Part shown: positions 27,173 to 35,687 of the stretch, one piece after another
How the letters are laid out: each line of letters opens with the position of its first letter
Position numbering within the stretch: position 1 is the first letter of the stretch
DNA from: Hymenobacter gummosus
GTDB lineage: Bacteria > Bacteroidota > Bacteroidia > Cytophagales > Hymenobacteraceae
Assembly (NCBI RefSeq): GCF_003970915.1
Contig: NZ_RXOF01000001.1
Location: forward strand, 713,144 to 777,143
DNA length: 64,000 nt
Direction of reading: 5' to 3'
Position numbers and translations under genes: made by a program
Notes under the pieces: generated by a model
Told to the model about the DNA's origin: nothing
Database searches by the model: none
Seen by the model: the letters and a program-made list of their open reading frames with translations, nothing else

Positions 27173-29388
27173 TACCCGTCGCCGATTCATCCGTAGCCGC
27201 CGCCCGCGGACAGCTGCAGCGCCTGCTCCGCCGGCACCGCTGGCGCAGCATCGTCACCGTATTGCTCGTGGCCCTGGGTATGCTGCTGGCCTTACTGGGC
27301 GCTTACCACCGCTGGCCGGGCGCCGCGCCGCTGCTGCTGGGTATTGGCACGGCCGGCCTGCTGCTGCTAGCCGCCGCGCTGTGGCCCCTGCGCCGCCTCG
27401 ACGCTCCCGCCCTGGCCCGCCGCCTCGACCTCGCCTTTCCCAACCTGGAAGACAGCACCGGCCTGCTCCTGGCCGACGCTCCGACCGGCCTGCTCGGCCC
27501 GTTGCAGCAGGAGCGCGTGGCCCGGCGCCTGCCTGAGCTGCCCCTGCACAACGCGCTGCCAGCCCCCTGGCGCGGCCGCCTGGTGCTGGCCGCTGCCGCC
27601 GCCCTGCTGGGTCTGTTGCTGTGGCGCTGGCCGCTGCCAGTTCTGGCCCCCGCGCCAGCGCTGCAGCCCCGCTTTGCGGGCCCGCCACCCAGCAGCAGCC
27701 CGGTCCCGCCCACGCCCGTGCGTTTGCTGAGTACCCGCATCCGCCTGGCCCCGCCGGCCTACACCCGCCAGCCGGCTTCCGATGCGCCCCAGCTTTCGTT
27801 TCGCTGCGCACAGGGCACGCTGGTGCGCTGGACGCTGCGCCTCAGCCGGCCCGACGCCCCGCCCCGCCTGCTGGTGGCGGGCCGGCCGCCGGTGCGCTTC
27901 CGGGCCGTAGCCGGGCGCCCGGCCGAGTTTGTGGCCGAGTACCGCTTCACCCGCTCGGCCCTGTACCGCCTGCAACTCGCCGGGCAGGCTTCCGACGACT
28001 ACGCCGTGGACGTGCAGCCCGACGCTCCGCCGACGCTGCGCCTGCTGGCGCCCCGGCCTTACACGCTCATTGCCGCCACGGAGCCGCCCACAGTGGCCGT
28101 GCGCGTGGCCCTGCGCGACGACTACGGCCTGCGCCGCGCCCGGCTGGTGGTTACCACGGCTCAGGGCGAAGGCGAGGCGGTGAAGTTTCGTGAAACCGTG
28201 ACGGACCTGAGCGCCGCCCTGGGCGCGCAGCCGCGGCAGCACACGGCCACCGCCACGCTGCGCCTGCCCGCGCTCGGCCTCACCTTCGGCGACGAGCTGT
28301 ACGTGTACGCCGAAGCCTGGGACGCCCTCGGGCAGCGTAGCCGTACCGAAGCCGCGCTGGTGCAGTGGCAGGACACCGCCCGCACCGACGCAGTAGCCGC
28401 TATTTCCCTTGGCGTCAACCAGATGCCCGCCTACTTCCGCAGCCAGCGCCAGATTATCATCGACACCGAGAAGCTGCTGCGCCAGCAGCGGCAGCTGCCC
28501 CCGGCCGAGTTCCGCAGCCGCGCCAACAACCTCGGCGACGACCAGAAGATTCTGCGCCTGCGCTACGGCAAGTTTCTGGGCGAAGAAGGCAGCCACGGTC
28601 TGGCCGAAGCCGCCCCGCGCCCGCCCGTAGCCGACGAGGACGAGGAGCCTGCCCACTCGGCCGACGACGGCCACGACCATGGCCACGACCACGCCGCCCC
28701 GCCCACCTCGGAAGGCGGCGCCCCCACTGCCGACGAATTGATGGCGCCCTACCAACACCTGCACGACGACGCCGAAACCGCCGACTTCCTGGAGCCCCAG
28801 GTGAAGGCCAAGCTCCGCGCCGTGCTCAGCCAGATGTGGGACGCCGAGCTGCGCCTGCGCCTGGCCCAGCCCGCCGATGCCCTGCCCTACGAGTACCGCG
28901 CTCTGCGCCTGCTCAAGGAAGTGCAGCAGCAAACCCGGGCCTACGTGCGCAAATCCGGCGTCGACCTGCCCCCGCTGCCCGAAGCCGAAAAGCGCCTGAC
29001 CGGCGACCTGTCGGCCGCCGTAGCCCCGCGCCGCCAGGGCCAGCGCCCCGCTCCGGCGGCCACCCAGCCCGCCGTGCGCCGCGCCCTGACGCTGCTGCAG
29101 GCTTACCGCGCCGGCCAGCGCCCCGCCGCCGCCGATTTGCCCCGCCTGCGCCCCGCCGGCCAGGTCCTGGGTACGGCCGCCCTGCAGCAGCCCGGCGCGG
29201 CCTTGCCGGCCCTGCGCGCTTGGCGCCGCCTGCTGGCCCAGGTGCAGGCCGGCCAGCCCGTAGCCCCGGCCGACGCCGCAGCGGTGGAGCGGGCCTTTGG
29301 GCAACTGCTACCCTTGCCGGCCGCCACGCCGCAGCGCCCCACGGCTACGCCGCTGGCCCGCCGCTATTTCCAGGAACTTAGCCGCTGA
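27169..29388 (+). CDS. DUF4175-like large membrane protein
   Basis: A 739-residue protein. Two N-terminal TM helices (about 24-44 and 50-66) and a third near 135-152 precede a large extracytoplasmic part. It has repeated Pro/Arg-rich strands and an AWDALGQRSRTE segment. The second half is helical (SQRQIIIDTEKLLRQQRQLP). A His-Asp-rich stretch DDGHDHGHDH lies near residue 500 and could bind metal. The C-terminus is Ala/Pro-rich. Similar proteins accompany BatA-type genes in Bacteroidota. The exact role is unknown. Confidence 0.75.
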   Translation: MIPVADSSVAAARGQLQRLLRRHRWRSIVTVLLVALGMLLALLGAYHRWPGAAPLLLGIGTAGLLLLAAALWPLRRLDAPALARRLDLAFPNLEDSTGLLLADAPTGLLGPLQQERVARRLPELPLHNALPAPWRGRLVLAAAAALLGLLLWRWPLPVLAPAPALQPRFAGPPPSSSPVPPTPVRLLSTRIRLAPPAYTRQPASDAPQLSFRCAQGTLVRWTLRLSRPDAPPRLLVAGRPPVRFRAVAGRPAEFVAEYRFTRSALYRLQLAGQASDDYAVDVQPDAPPTLRLLAPRPYTLIAATEPPTVAVRVALRDDYGLRRARLVVTTAQGEGEAVKFRETVTDLSAALGAQPRQHTATATLRLPALGLTFGDELYVYAEAWDALGQRSRTEAALVQWQDTARTDAVAAISLGVNQMPAYFRSQRQIIIDTEKLLRQQRQLPPAEFRSRANNLGDDQKILRLRYGKFLGEEGSHGLAEAAPRPPVADEDEEPAHSADDGHDHGHDHAAPPTSEGGAPTADELMAPYQHLHDDAETADFLEPQVKAKLRAVLSQMWDAELRLRLAQPADALPYEYRALRLLKEVQQQTRAYVRKSGVDLPPLPEAEKRLTGDLSAAVAPRRQGQRPAPAATQPAVRRALTLLQAYRAGQRPAAADLPRLRPAGQVLGTAALQQPGAALPALRAWRRLLAQVQAGQPVAPADAAAVERAFGQLLPLPAATPQRPTATPLARRYFQELSR

Positions 29389-29389
29389 T

Positions 29390-31183
29390 ATGCCCCTCCC
29401 CGATTCGTCCGGCCACTTCCTGTACTACGCCCACGCTGCGCTGTGCCTGCTGCTGGCCATCGGCCTGGCCTGGCAAGCCTGGCGCGCCAGCCGGGGCCGA
29501 CGCCGTCTGCTGCGCCTGCTGGCCAGCCTACTCGCTGCGGCCGCTCTGTGGCTGACCGCCTATCCGCCTCAGCACCGCGCCCCGGCTGCGGCGGCCGGCG
29601 CGGCCGTGCTGCTCACTCCCCACTACTCCCTCGATTCGGTGCGGGCCTTACAACGGCGCCTCGGCCCGCTGCCCCTGCTCTCCTACCGCCCCGCCACCGC
29701 CCCGGGCGGCGACACGCTGCCGCTGACCTCGTTGGCCAGCCTCGCGACGCAACGGCCGGCCTTGCGGCAGCTGCACGTGTTTGGCATCGGCCTGCCCGCC
29801 GCCGATGTGCCAGCACTGGCCCCCGCGGTGCAGGTGCTCACCCACGCCGATGCTGCTGGCTCGTACTTCACTGCCGGTGCCTGGCCGCGGCAACTTGTGC
29901 TGGGGGAGCCGCTGCTGGTGCGGGGCAGCTTCCACGGCCCCGGCCCGGTATGGCTGCGGCTGATTGGAGCCGGCGCTCCACAGGACTCGGTGCTCTTGTC
30001 CGCAGCCGGGGCGTTTCAGCTGCGCTACCTGCCGCTCAACCTTGGCCCCCAGCTGGCTCGCCTGGAAGCCCGCCGCAACGGCCGCCTGATAGCCACCGAG
30101 CCCGTGCCCGTGCTGGTGCAGCCCGCCCGGCGACTACGGCTGCTGCTGCTGGCCGGCACGCCCTCCTTCGAGCTGAACCTGCTCAAAAACCACCTGGCCG
30201 GCCGCGGCCACCAGGTGGCCCTGCGCGTGGCCATCAGCCGCGGCCTGCAGCAAACCGACGTACAAAACCGCCCCGCGGTCGACCTCACCCGCCTCACGCC
30301 CAACCTGCTGCGCGGCTTCGACGCCGTGGTAGCCGACGCCGACGCCCTCAACGCTCTGACCAGCTCCGAAGCCCGTACCCTGGCCCAGGCCGCGGCCGAC
30401 GGACTGGGCGTGCTGCTCACCGGCGCGGCGGAGCTACCGCGCAACCTGCCGGGCCGGGCCGCCTTCAGCCTGCTGCCCCGCCCTGCCACCGCCACCGAAA
30501 CGCCCCAGCCCATCCGCTGGGCCACCGACCGCGCCACCATTGCTCTGCCCGCCGTGCTAAAGCCCACGCTCCAAACGCAGTTGCTCGTCGCGGGGCCGGG
30601 CGCTGGTATGGGCAGCGCCGCCAGCCACCGCCGCAGCTGGGGCACGGTGCTGGTGGCCACACCCGCCACCACTTTTCAGTGGCTGCTGGGCGGCCAGACG
30701 TCCCGCTACGACTCGTATTGGCGCACGCTGCTAGGCGCCGTGGCCCGCCCGCTGGAGCAGCCCGCGCACTGGGCACTGCCGCTTTGGGCGCGGCCCGATG
30801 AGCCCCAACCGCTGCACTTGCTCGCGGCGCAGGAGCCCGGGCTGGCCGTACGCGTAACGGCCCCGGCATCCGTGCCGCTGGCATTGCGCCAGCACCCGCA
30901 ACGGCCCGACGTGTGGCAGGCCCGCTACTGGCCCCGGCAATCGGGCTGGCACCGCGCGCTGGCGCCCGACCAGGATACGGCGTCCTTCTACGTATTCGGC
31001 CCCGAGGACTGGTTGGCTCCGTTGCGGCAGCAGCGTCTGCTGGCCCTGCAGCAACGCAGCCCGCAGCCCGCACCCCCTTCACCTCCCGCGAATAGCCCGA
31101 TGCAGCCGTGGCTGCCGGCCGGCTGGTACTTTGCCCTGTTCGTGCTGGCGGCGGGCTGGCTCTGGCTCGACGAAAAGCGCTGA
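29390..31183 (+). CDS. Hypothetical membrane protein with GATase-like domain
   Basis: A 597-residue protein. TM1 is YYAHAALCLLLAIGLAWQAW and TM2 is LLASLLAAAALWLTAYP. The periplasmic part contains LLLLAGTPSFELNLLKNHLAGRGHQV and VDLTRLTPNLLRGFDAVVADADALNAL, a layout of glutamine-amidotransferase-like domains found in BatA-type clusters. A C-terminal TM (WYFALFVLAAGWLWL) ends in DEKR. The ATG at 29390 lies one base after the upstream stop, so it is the last gene of this operon. No catalytic Cys is evident. Confidence 0.75.
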   Translation: MPLPDSSGHFLYYAHAALCLLLAIGLAWQAWRASRGRRRLLRLLASLLAAAALWLTAYPPQHRAPAAAAGAAVLLTPHYSLDSVRALQRRLGPLPLLSYRPATAPGGDTLPLTSLASLATQRPALRQLHVFGIGLPAADVPALAPAVQVLTHADAAGSYFTAGAWPRQLVLGEPLLVRGSFHGPGPVWLRLIGAGAPQDSVLLSAAGAFQLRYLPLNLGPQLARLEARRNGRLIATEPVPVLVQPARRLRLLLLAGTPSFELNLLKNHLAGRGHQVALRVAISRGLQQTDVQNRPAVDLTRLTPNLLRGFDAVVADADALNALTSSEARTLAQAAADGLGVLLTGAAELPRNLPGRAAFSLLPRPATATETPQPIRWATDRATIALPAVLKPTLQTQLLVAGPGAGMGSAASHRRSWGTVLVATPATTFQWLLGGQTSRYDSYWRTLLGAVARPLEQPAHWALPLWARPDEPQPLHLLAAQEPGLAVRVTAPASVPLALRQHPQRPDVWQARYWPRQSGWHRALAPDQDTASFYVFGPEDWLAPLRQQRLLALQQRSPQPAPPSPPANSPMQPWLPAGWYFALFVLAAGWLWLDEKR

Positions 31184-31189
31184 TGGGCG

Positions 31190-31468
31190 CTAGTACCGGA
31201 TGCTGGGGTGGCCGCTCAATTGCGGGTCGTGAGCCTCGCCCACCAGGTATTGTCCCACCTGCAGCACGCAGCTTGGCACCAACAGCTCCGCTCCTGTACC
31301 GGTTTTCTCCTGGCCCGAGCCCGCTCCGCCGATTGGTCCGGGGGTACTTAGGGCCGCTGCGGCCCCGCCGTCAACTACTCTGATTAATACGTCGTCCTTG
31401 CGCACAGTCTCTCCTGACGATGTTTCGGGCTCAAAAATACGCGCAAAAAATTCTCCGCCTAGTGCCAT
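31190..31468 (-). CDS. Small protein with GEAxxPxLxGHPxIRY tail
   Basis: A 92-residue protein whose last 25 residues (LQVGQYLVGEAHDPQLSGHP, then SIRY) match those of the unrelated-locus small protein at 52278-52496 (FQIGDFILGEADCPSLTGHP, then YIRY). DNA-level identity is low while the residues agree, so this is a real coding family. The rest is variable. I do not recognise a known domain. No signal peptide or TM segment. Start ATG at 31468; its stop is 6 bp from the stop of the operon on the other strand. Confidence 0.7.
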   Translation of the reverse strand: MALGGEFFARIFEPETSSGETVRKDDVLIRVVDGGAAAALSTPGPIGGAGSGQEKTGTGAELLVPSCVLQVGQYLVGEAHDPQLSGHPSIRY

Positions 31469-31478
31469 CAACGCAAAC

Positions 31479-31510
31479 CGCCCGGACTTCTCCGAGGAGA
31501 AATCCGGGCG
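31479..31510 (-). terminator. Hairpin between small protein and lipoprotein genes
   Basis: CGCCCGGACTTCTCC (31479-31493) pairs with 31496-31510, 15 bp, one mismatch, two-base loop. It probably ends the lipoprotein transcript on the minus strand. Confidence 0.7.
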
Positions 31511-31553
31511 GCGGACTAAAGCCAGGGGGCTGACGCGAGGTCAGCCGGCTTCA

Positions 31554-31781
31554 CTACTGAGCCGGGGTCGTGGTGGCTTCCGTGGTGGTCGTGGTGGTGG
31601 TAGCCGGAGCAGCAGCCGTGGTGTCGGCCGGAGCAGCAGCAGCAGCAGCGGTGTCTACGGTCGTAGCCTCGGTGGTGGTGGTTTCCGTGGTGGTAGCTTC
31701 CGTGGTTTCGGCAGCTTTGTCACCGCACGAAGCGAGGCTAACTACGGCGAACATGGCGGCTACTTTCAGCAGATTTTTCAT
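31554..31781 (-). CDS. Small Thr/Ala-rich lipoprotein
   Basis: A 75-residue protein: signal peptide with lipobox LASC (MKNLLKVAAMFAVVSLASC), then GDKAAE and a low-complexity tail of Thr, Ala, Glu and Pro. The tail is probably an unstructured linker at the cell surface. The ATG at 31781 is chosen because it begins the signal; a longer in-frame start at 31826 adds 15 unlike residues. It is divergent from the ECF sigma gene and shares its 138-bp promoter region. Confidence 0.75.
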   Translation of the reverse strand: MKNLLKVAAMFAVVSLASCGDKAAETTEATTTETTTTEATTVDTAAAAAAPADTTAAAPATTTTTTTEATTTPAQ

Positions 31782-31842
31782 CTGTGTGGTAAGTTTGAAA
31801 ATGTTGGTCTGAAAAACGCCCTTCATACCGGGGAACCGTAGA

Positions 31843-31881
31843 GGTAACCCACCGCAGAAAATATTTTTTCGACGGGTTACC
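31843..31881. promoter_or_regulatory. Divergent-promoter motif: GGTAACCC-core-GGGTTACC
   Basis: A perfect 8-bp inverted repeat, GGTAACCC (31843-31850) and GGGTTACC (31874-31881), brackets the 14-mer GAAAATATTTTTTC (31857-31870). It lies between the lipoprotein and ECF sigma genes, 37 bp before the latter. The same 14-mer occurs inverted at 34978-34991. It may be the site of the ECF sigma or of a paired regulator. Confidence 0.5.
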
Positions 31882-31918
31882 GAACGAGCGTTAAGGGATT
31901 AAGAACGAGTAACTGCGC

Positions 31919-32506
31919 ATGGGCAAGGGACAACCTTCCTACACCGACGAGGAACTGCTGGCGGGTATCCGCCGCGGCGACGACCGGGCATTAGCACACA
32001 TGTACCGCCAGTATTTACCCACGGTCATCCATTTGGTCACGCAGAACAGCGGAACCGAAGACGAGGCCAAGGATATTTACCAAGAGGGCGTGATGGTGTT
32101 TTACGAGAAGATCCGCGAGGGCACGCTCGAGCTGAGCTGCCAGATCAAGACCTACTTGTACGCCGTGTGCCGCCGGCTGTGGCTGAAGCGGTTGGCCGAG
32201 AAAGGTCGCTACGGCGGCCGCTTGGACGACCACGAGCCCTACCTCGAAACCGGCGCCGAGGCCGATCTGGCCGACGCCGAGGAGCGTGACCGGCAATTCG
32301 CCCTGATGAGCGAGGCGCTGGTCCGGCTCGGGGAACCGTGCCGGTCCTTGCTCGAGGGGTTCTACCTGCTCGACAAGTCCATGCAGCAGCTCACGGCGGA
32401 GCACGGCTACACCAATGCCGACAACGCCAAGAATCAGAAGTACAAATGCCTGGTGCGTTTGAAGAAGTTGTTTTTCACCCAGTACAAGGAAGAACCGCTG
32501 CCCTAA
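31919..32506 (+). CDS. ECF-type RNA polymerase sigma factor
   Basis: A 195-residue sigma-70 family protein. Region 2 lies at about residues 25-95 (LPTVIHLVTQNSGTEDEAKDIYQEG; YLYAVCRRLWLKRL). Region 4 lies at about 125-185 (LGEPCRSLLEGFYLLDKSMQQLTAEHGYTNADNAKNQKYKC), a helix-turn-helix for the -35 box. It is followed 52 bp later by a membrane protein whose N-terminus could be an anti-sigma domain. It is probably autoregulated through the GGTAACCC motif upstream. Confidence 0.9.
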   Translation: MGKGQPSYTDEELLAGIRRGDDRALAHMYRQYLPTVIHLVTQNSGTEDEAKDIYQEGVMVFYEKIREGTLELSCQIKTYLYAVCRRLWLKRLAEKGRYGGRLDDHEPYLETGAEADLADAEERDRQFALMSEALVRLGEPCRSLLEGFYLLDKSMQQLTAEHGYTNADNAKNQKYKCLVRLKKLFFTQYKEEPLP

Positions 32507-32558
32507 CCCGACGCGCCCCCTCCCTGCCCTGGCGGGACTCACACCCGCCCCCTGCGTT

Positions 32559-33710
32559 ATGATGACCGAAGCAGATTACTACGCCTTCTTCGACGATTAC
32601 CTGAATAATCGGCTCGAGGAGCCGGTGCGCCAGAACCTGGAGCGCCGCCTCGCCGCCGACCCCGTGCTGGCCGAGCGCCTGGCCGATTACCAGCGCCTGA
32701 CCGGTACGCTTACTGCTTACGGCCAGCGCCTGCGCCTGAGCGACAAGCTGCGCGCCATCCAGGCCGAAATCGACGCGGAAGAGGAGGAAGTGGTCGAAAC
32801 CGGCCGCCCCGAGATGCCCGTCATGCGCATCTCGCGCACCGAGCAGTGGCTGCGCGAGTTCTGGCACGGACACCGCGCCACCATGGCCGTAGCCGCGTCG
32901 GCGGCCGTTATTGCCGTGTTTGCCACCTTGCTGGGCCTGCAGCTCTGGAACACCAGCAACCAGCCGGGCTCGGCCGGTTACGCCAAGCTGCGCCTGGAAG
33001 TCAACCAGCTGAAGAACGCCCGCGCCAAAGACCGCCGCGCCATCAACCAGGTAATCAACCAGCTGGGCGTGGCTGCGCCGGCCGTGCAGGGCAAGTTCAG
33101 CGGCACGGGCTTTGCCCTCACCTCCGACGGCTACCTGGTGACCAGCTACCACGTGATTCAGGGCGCCGACTCGGTGCTCATCGAAGGCCGCGACAAGCAG
33201 CGCTTCCGCGCCGAGGCCGTTTTCTCCGACGTGGCCCGCGACCTGACCATTCTGAAAGTCAACGACCGGCACTTCCAGGGCTTTGGCCGCCTGCCCTACA
33301 CGGTGAAGCGCACCCAGGCCGACCTGGGCGAGAAAGTGTACACCCTGGGCTATCCGCGCGAAGACCAGGTGTACAACGACGGCTCCCTGAGCGCCCGCTC
33401 CGGCTTCCAGGGCGACACGGGCTTCTACCAGATCAGCATCCCGGTGAACCCCGGCAACTCCGGCGGCCCGGTGCTCGACGACCGGGGCAACCTCATCGGC
33501 GTCATCAGCGGCCGGGAAATGGACGTGCAGAGCGCGGCCTTTGCCACCAAGTCCTCGTACCTGGCCCGCCTCGTGGACTCCCTGTCGGCGGCCCCGAACC
33601 CGCACACCTACAACCTGCCCAAGCAGAACCAGCTGGCCGGCCAGACGCGCCCCCAGCAGATTCGCAAGCTGCAGGACTTCGTCTTCGTCGTCAAGGTATT
33701 CTCGAAGTAA
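32559..33710 (+). CDS. Anti-sigma-like/trypsin-like protease fusion, membrane-bound
   Basis: A 383-residue protein in three parts. The cytoplasmic N-terminus (1-100) contains DYYAFFDDYLNNRLEEPVRQ and LAADPVLAERLADY, as in anti-sigma factors or sigma regulators. A TM helix lies at about 108-128. A periplasmic HtrA-like trypsin domain follows, with catalytic H198 (SYHVIQGAD), D228 (RDLTILKV) and S301 (NPGNSGGP). No PDZ domain. Placed right after an ECF sigma gene, it may hold the sigma inside and relay envelope stress from outside. An ATG at 32562 is an equal start. Confidence 0.85.
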   Translation: MMTEADYYAFFDDYLNNRLEEPVRQNLERRLAADPVLAERLADYQRLTGTLTAYGQRLRLSDKLRAIQAEIDAEEEEVVETGRPEMPVMRISRTEQWLREFWHGHRATMAVAASAAVIAVFATLLGLQLWNTSNQPGSAGYAKLRLEVNQLKNARAKDRRAINQVINQLGVAAPAVQGKFSGTGFALTSDGYLVTSYHVIQGADSVLIEGRDKQRFRAEAVFSDVARDLTILKVNDRHFQGFGRLPYTVKRTQADLGEKVYTLGYPREDQVYNDGSLSARSGFQGDTGFYQISIPVNPGNSGGPVLDDRGNLIGVISGREMDVQSAAFATKSSYLARLVDSLSAAPNPHTYNLPKQNQLAGQTRPQQIRKLQDFVFVVKVFSK

Positions 33711-33742
33711 ACCCGCCGATTTCCGCCTCACATAAACAGCCG

Positions 33743-33769
33743 AGCGCCGTGGCCCCAAGCCACGGCGCT
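33743..33769 (+). terminator. Terminator after protease gene
   Basis: Perfect stem AGCGCCGTGGC (33743-33753) with GCCACGGCGCT (33759-33769), then TTTCGTTT. Confidence 0.8.
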
Positions 33770-33790
33770 TTTCGTTTGGGGCTACCAGCA

Positions 33791-34021
33791 ACGGTTCACG
33801 CAGCAGTCATTGCGAGGCGCAGCCGCGGCAATCGTTCCTCTAGTAGCACGGCCGCCACAACTGGCAGAAACCAAAAAATCATCAGCACGAAAACAGCCCC
33901 ACCCAAAACCAGAGTTTCTTGGCTTCGGGCGGGGCTGTTTTCGGGTAGTAAGGGTTGTAGCGTCGTGCCGCGAGAGGAACGATTGCCGCGCTTCGCTCGC
34001 AATGACTGCGGGGTGAACCGT
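33791..34021. repeat. 231-bp palindromic element with nested hairpin
   Basis: Outer arms of about 50 bp (33791-33842 and 33968-34021) are inverted copies; the shared text includes CAGTCATTGCGAG and CGGCAATCGTTCCTCT. A nested stem near 33888-33946 (CGAAAACAGCCCC and its complement) sits in the middle. No protein gene is present; this fills the 325-bp gap between 33711 and 34035. MITE-like structure; similar CATTGCGAG repeats occur in many bacterial genomes (from memory). Confidence 0.8.
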
Positions 34022-34035
34022 CTGCGGAAAAGCGG

Positions 34036-34884
34036 CTAGCGCAGCTGAATGGTGCGGGTACGGCCGTTGACGGTGATGGACACGATGTTGTCGCAGGCCT
34101 GGGTGCCGGTGGGGTCGTAGTTCAGCAGCAGGGTTTTCTCCTTGGAGGTGTTGATTTCGACGGTGCCGGCAGTGAACAGGCGGGCGCAGCCGCGCTGGAA
34201 CACTTTCTTGAGCGGCTGCTGGATGGTGGCCGTGTACGACACGCCCCGGCGGTTGGTACCCGTCACCGAGCCCGTCACGGAGTACTCATCGTCGAGGATG
34301 CTACGGGTGCCCTGGCCGGCCGTCTGGGTATAGGTGCGCTGCGACGACCACGCGGCCGTGCCCTGCGCGGTGACGACGCTGGCGCCCTGCACATCGAGGG
34401 TGTACACCCCGCCGCCGGTGTAGGTGATGGTGCGGGTGCCGGCGTGGGCGTTGCCATTGACGGAGAAGCCTACCAGCGTAATGACCACCGAGGAACCAGC
34501 CTGGCGGTGCTGCCCGCTGAACACGGCCACAATCTGCCCGCGGCGCACGCGCCCGTCGCGCCCCACGCAGCCGTTCTGGTCGAAGGTAATGGTGAGTGTG
34601 CGGGTGGCCGCGTCGTAGCTACGCGTCACGCAGCCGTTGCCGATGGCGGCCAAATCAGCAGTCGGGGCCCAAGTGGCTGAGCCGCCGCGGCTCACGTCTT
34701 CGGGGGCATTGGCGTCGACGTACTCGAAGGTGACGGCGTCGGTGCTTTCGGCGTCGGAGTTGTCCTCGGCCGAGTAGGTGCTGCTGGGGCCGAAATCGGC
34801 TTCTTTGCCGCAGCTAAACAGGCCGGCGCTGAGACCAAGGCCAAGGACGGAAAACAGCAGGGGGCGGTAGTAAGAGCGAATCAT
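34036..34884 (-). CDS. Hypothetical lipoprotein
   Basis: A 282-residue protein. Signal peptide with lipobox ending LFSC near residue 27, then a Glu/Asp/Ser-rich linker (DNSDAESTDAVTFEYVD). A beta-rich body of about 220 residues follows, with TRTLTITFDQNGCVGRDGRVRRGQIV, and ends VSITVNGRTRTIQLR. The start at 34884 begins the signal (MIRSYYRPLLFSVLG); the ATG at 34899 is five residues longer. I do not recognise the family. Its upstream region holds the inverted 14-mer shared with the ECF sigma promoter. Confidence 0.8.
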   Translation of the reverse strand: MIRSYYRPLLFSVLGLGLSAGLFSCGKEADFGPSSTYSAEDNSDAESTDAVTFEYVDANAPEDVSRGGSATWAPTADLAAIGNGCVTRSYDAATRTLTITFDQNGCVGRDGRVRRGQIVAVFSGQHRQAGSSVVITLVGFSVNGNAHAGTRTITYTGGGVYTLDVQGASVVTAQGTAAWSSQRTYTQTAGQGTRSILDDEYSVTGSVTGTNRRGVSYTATIQQPLKKVFQRGCARLFTAGTVEINTSKEKTLLLNYDPTGTQACDNIVSITVNGRTRTIQLR

Positions 34885-34971
34885 GGGAGTGCGGAGCAAA
34901 GTAAGTGGAGAAAGTGTGGTTAGTCCCGGGTTTCGCTTGCTTGGAAGTGGCGGCGGCCACGGAGTTTAAGC

Positions 34972-35011
34972 CTACCTGAAAAAATATTTTCCGCATCGGG
35001 AACTTCGGTAG
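34972..35011. promoter_or_regulatory. Divergent-promoter motif, second copy of 14-mer
   Basis: The 14-mer GAAAAAATATTTTC (34978-34991) is the exact reverse complement of that at 31857-31870. It is bracketed by CTACC (34972-34976) and GGTAG (35007-35011). It sits between a minus-strand lipoprotein and the plus-strand DUF4142 gene. Confidence 0.5.
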
Positions 35012-35072
35012 CCCAACCGCACACGCAGCCCCGCGTATAGCCTTGATTGCCGGCTGCCAACCGGTTTTGCCT

Positions 35073-35645
35073 ATGCTGTCGTTGCCCCGAATTTTACTTC
35101 TGATAGCGCCCCTGGGGCTGCTGAGCTGCGGCGCCGGCGAACGGGACCCCGTGGCTGATGCCAAGTTCGAGAACGGGCAGCGCATTGAGCGCGAGGACGT
35201 GACCAAGCGCCAGGAGCAGGACGCCGATTTTGTGGTAGAAGCTGCAACGGGTAGCAGCTTCGGGGCGGCCCTGGGCCAGCTCGCCACCCGCCAGGCCAGC
35301 AGCCCCGCGCTGCGCACCTTCGGGCAGCAGCTGCAGCGCGACGCCGGCCAGCTGGGCGGCGCCTTGCGTACCCTGGCTACCCAGAAAAGCCTGACCCTAC
35401 CCGAGGGCCTCAGCGGCCGCCAGCAGGACGCCATCGACGAACTGACCCGGCTGCGCGGCGCGGCTTTCGACAAGGAGCTGCTGGAAGTGGCTACCGACTA
35501 CCTCGACGACGCGCAGGATGCCTTCGACGACATGGCCGACGATGCCTACGACGGCGACATCCGCGGGGTGGCGGCCAAGTACGCGCCCACGCTCAAAAGC
35601 CACTACGAGCGCGCCGACGAGCTGCAGGACCAACTGCCCAAGTAG
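35073..35645 (+). CDS. DUF4142 domain lipoprotein
   Basis: A 190-residue protein. The signal peptide has a lipobox LLSC near residue 20, then an all-helical DUF4142 domain (DADFVVEAATGSSFGAALGQLA; SPALRTFGQQLQRDAGQL; HYERADELQDQLPK). The family is ferritin-like in fold and of unknown role, often linked to stress. The ATG at 35073 starts the signal peptide. A paralogue lies at 35995-36648, so this is a local duplication with a small lipoprotein between. Confidence 0.85.
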   Translation: MLSLPRILLLIAPLGLLSCGAGERDPVADAKFENGQRIEREDVTKRQEQDADFVVEAATGSSFGAALGQLATRQASSPALRTFGQQLQRDAGQLGGALRTLATQKSLTLPEGLSGRQQDAIDELTRLRGAAFDKELLEVATDYLDDAQDAFDDMADDAYDGDIRGVAAKYAPTLKSHYERADELQDQLPK

Positions 35646-35687
35646 CGCCGGCTCGCTTTACCATCACCCAACCAACACCTTGACTCA

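Noticed and set aside
27367-29304. Long minus-strand open frame of 645 codons
   Set aside because: It is Gln/Gly/Ala-rich shadow text of the DUF4175-like gene; no domain or start signal, and high GC keeps antisense frames open.
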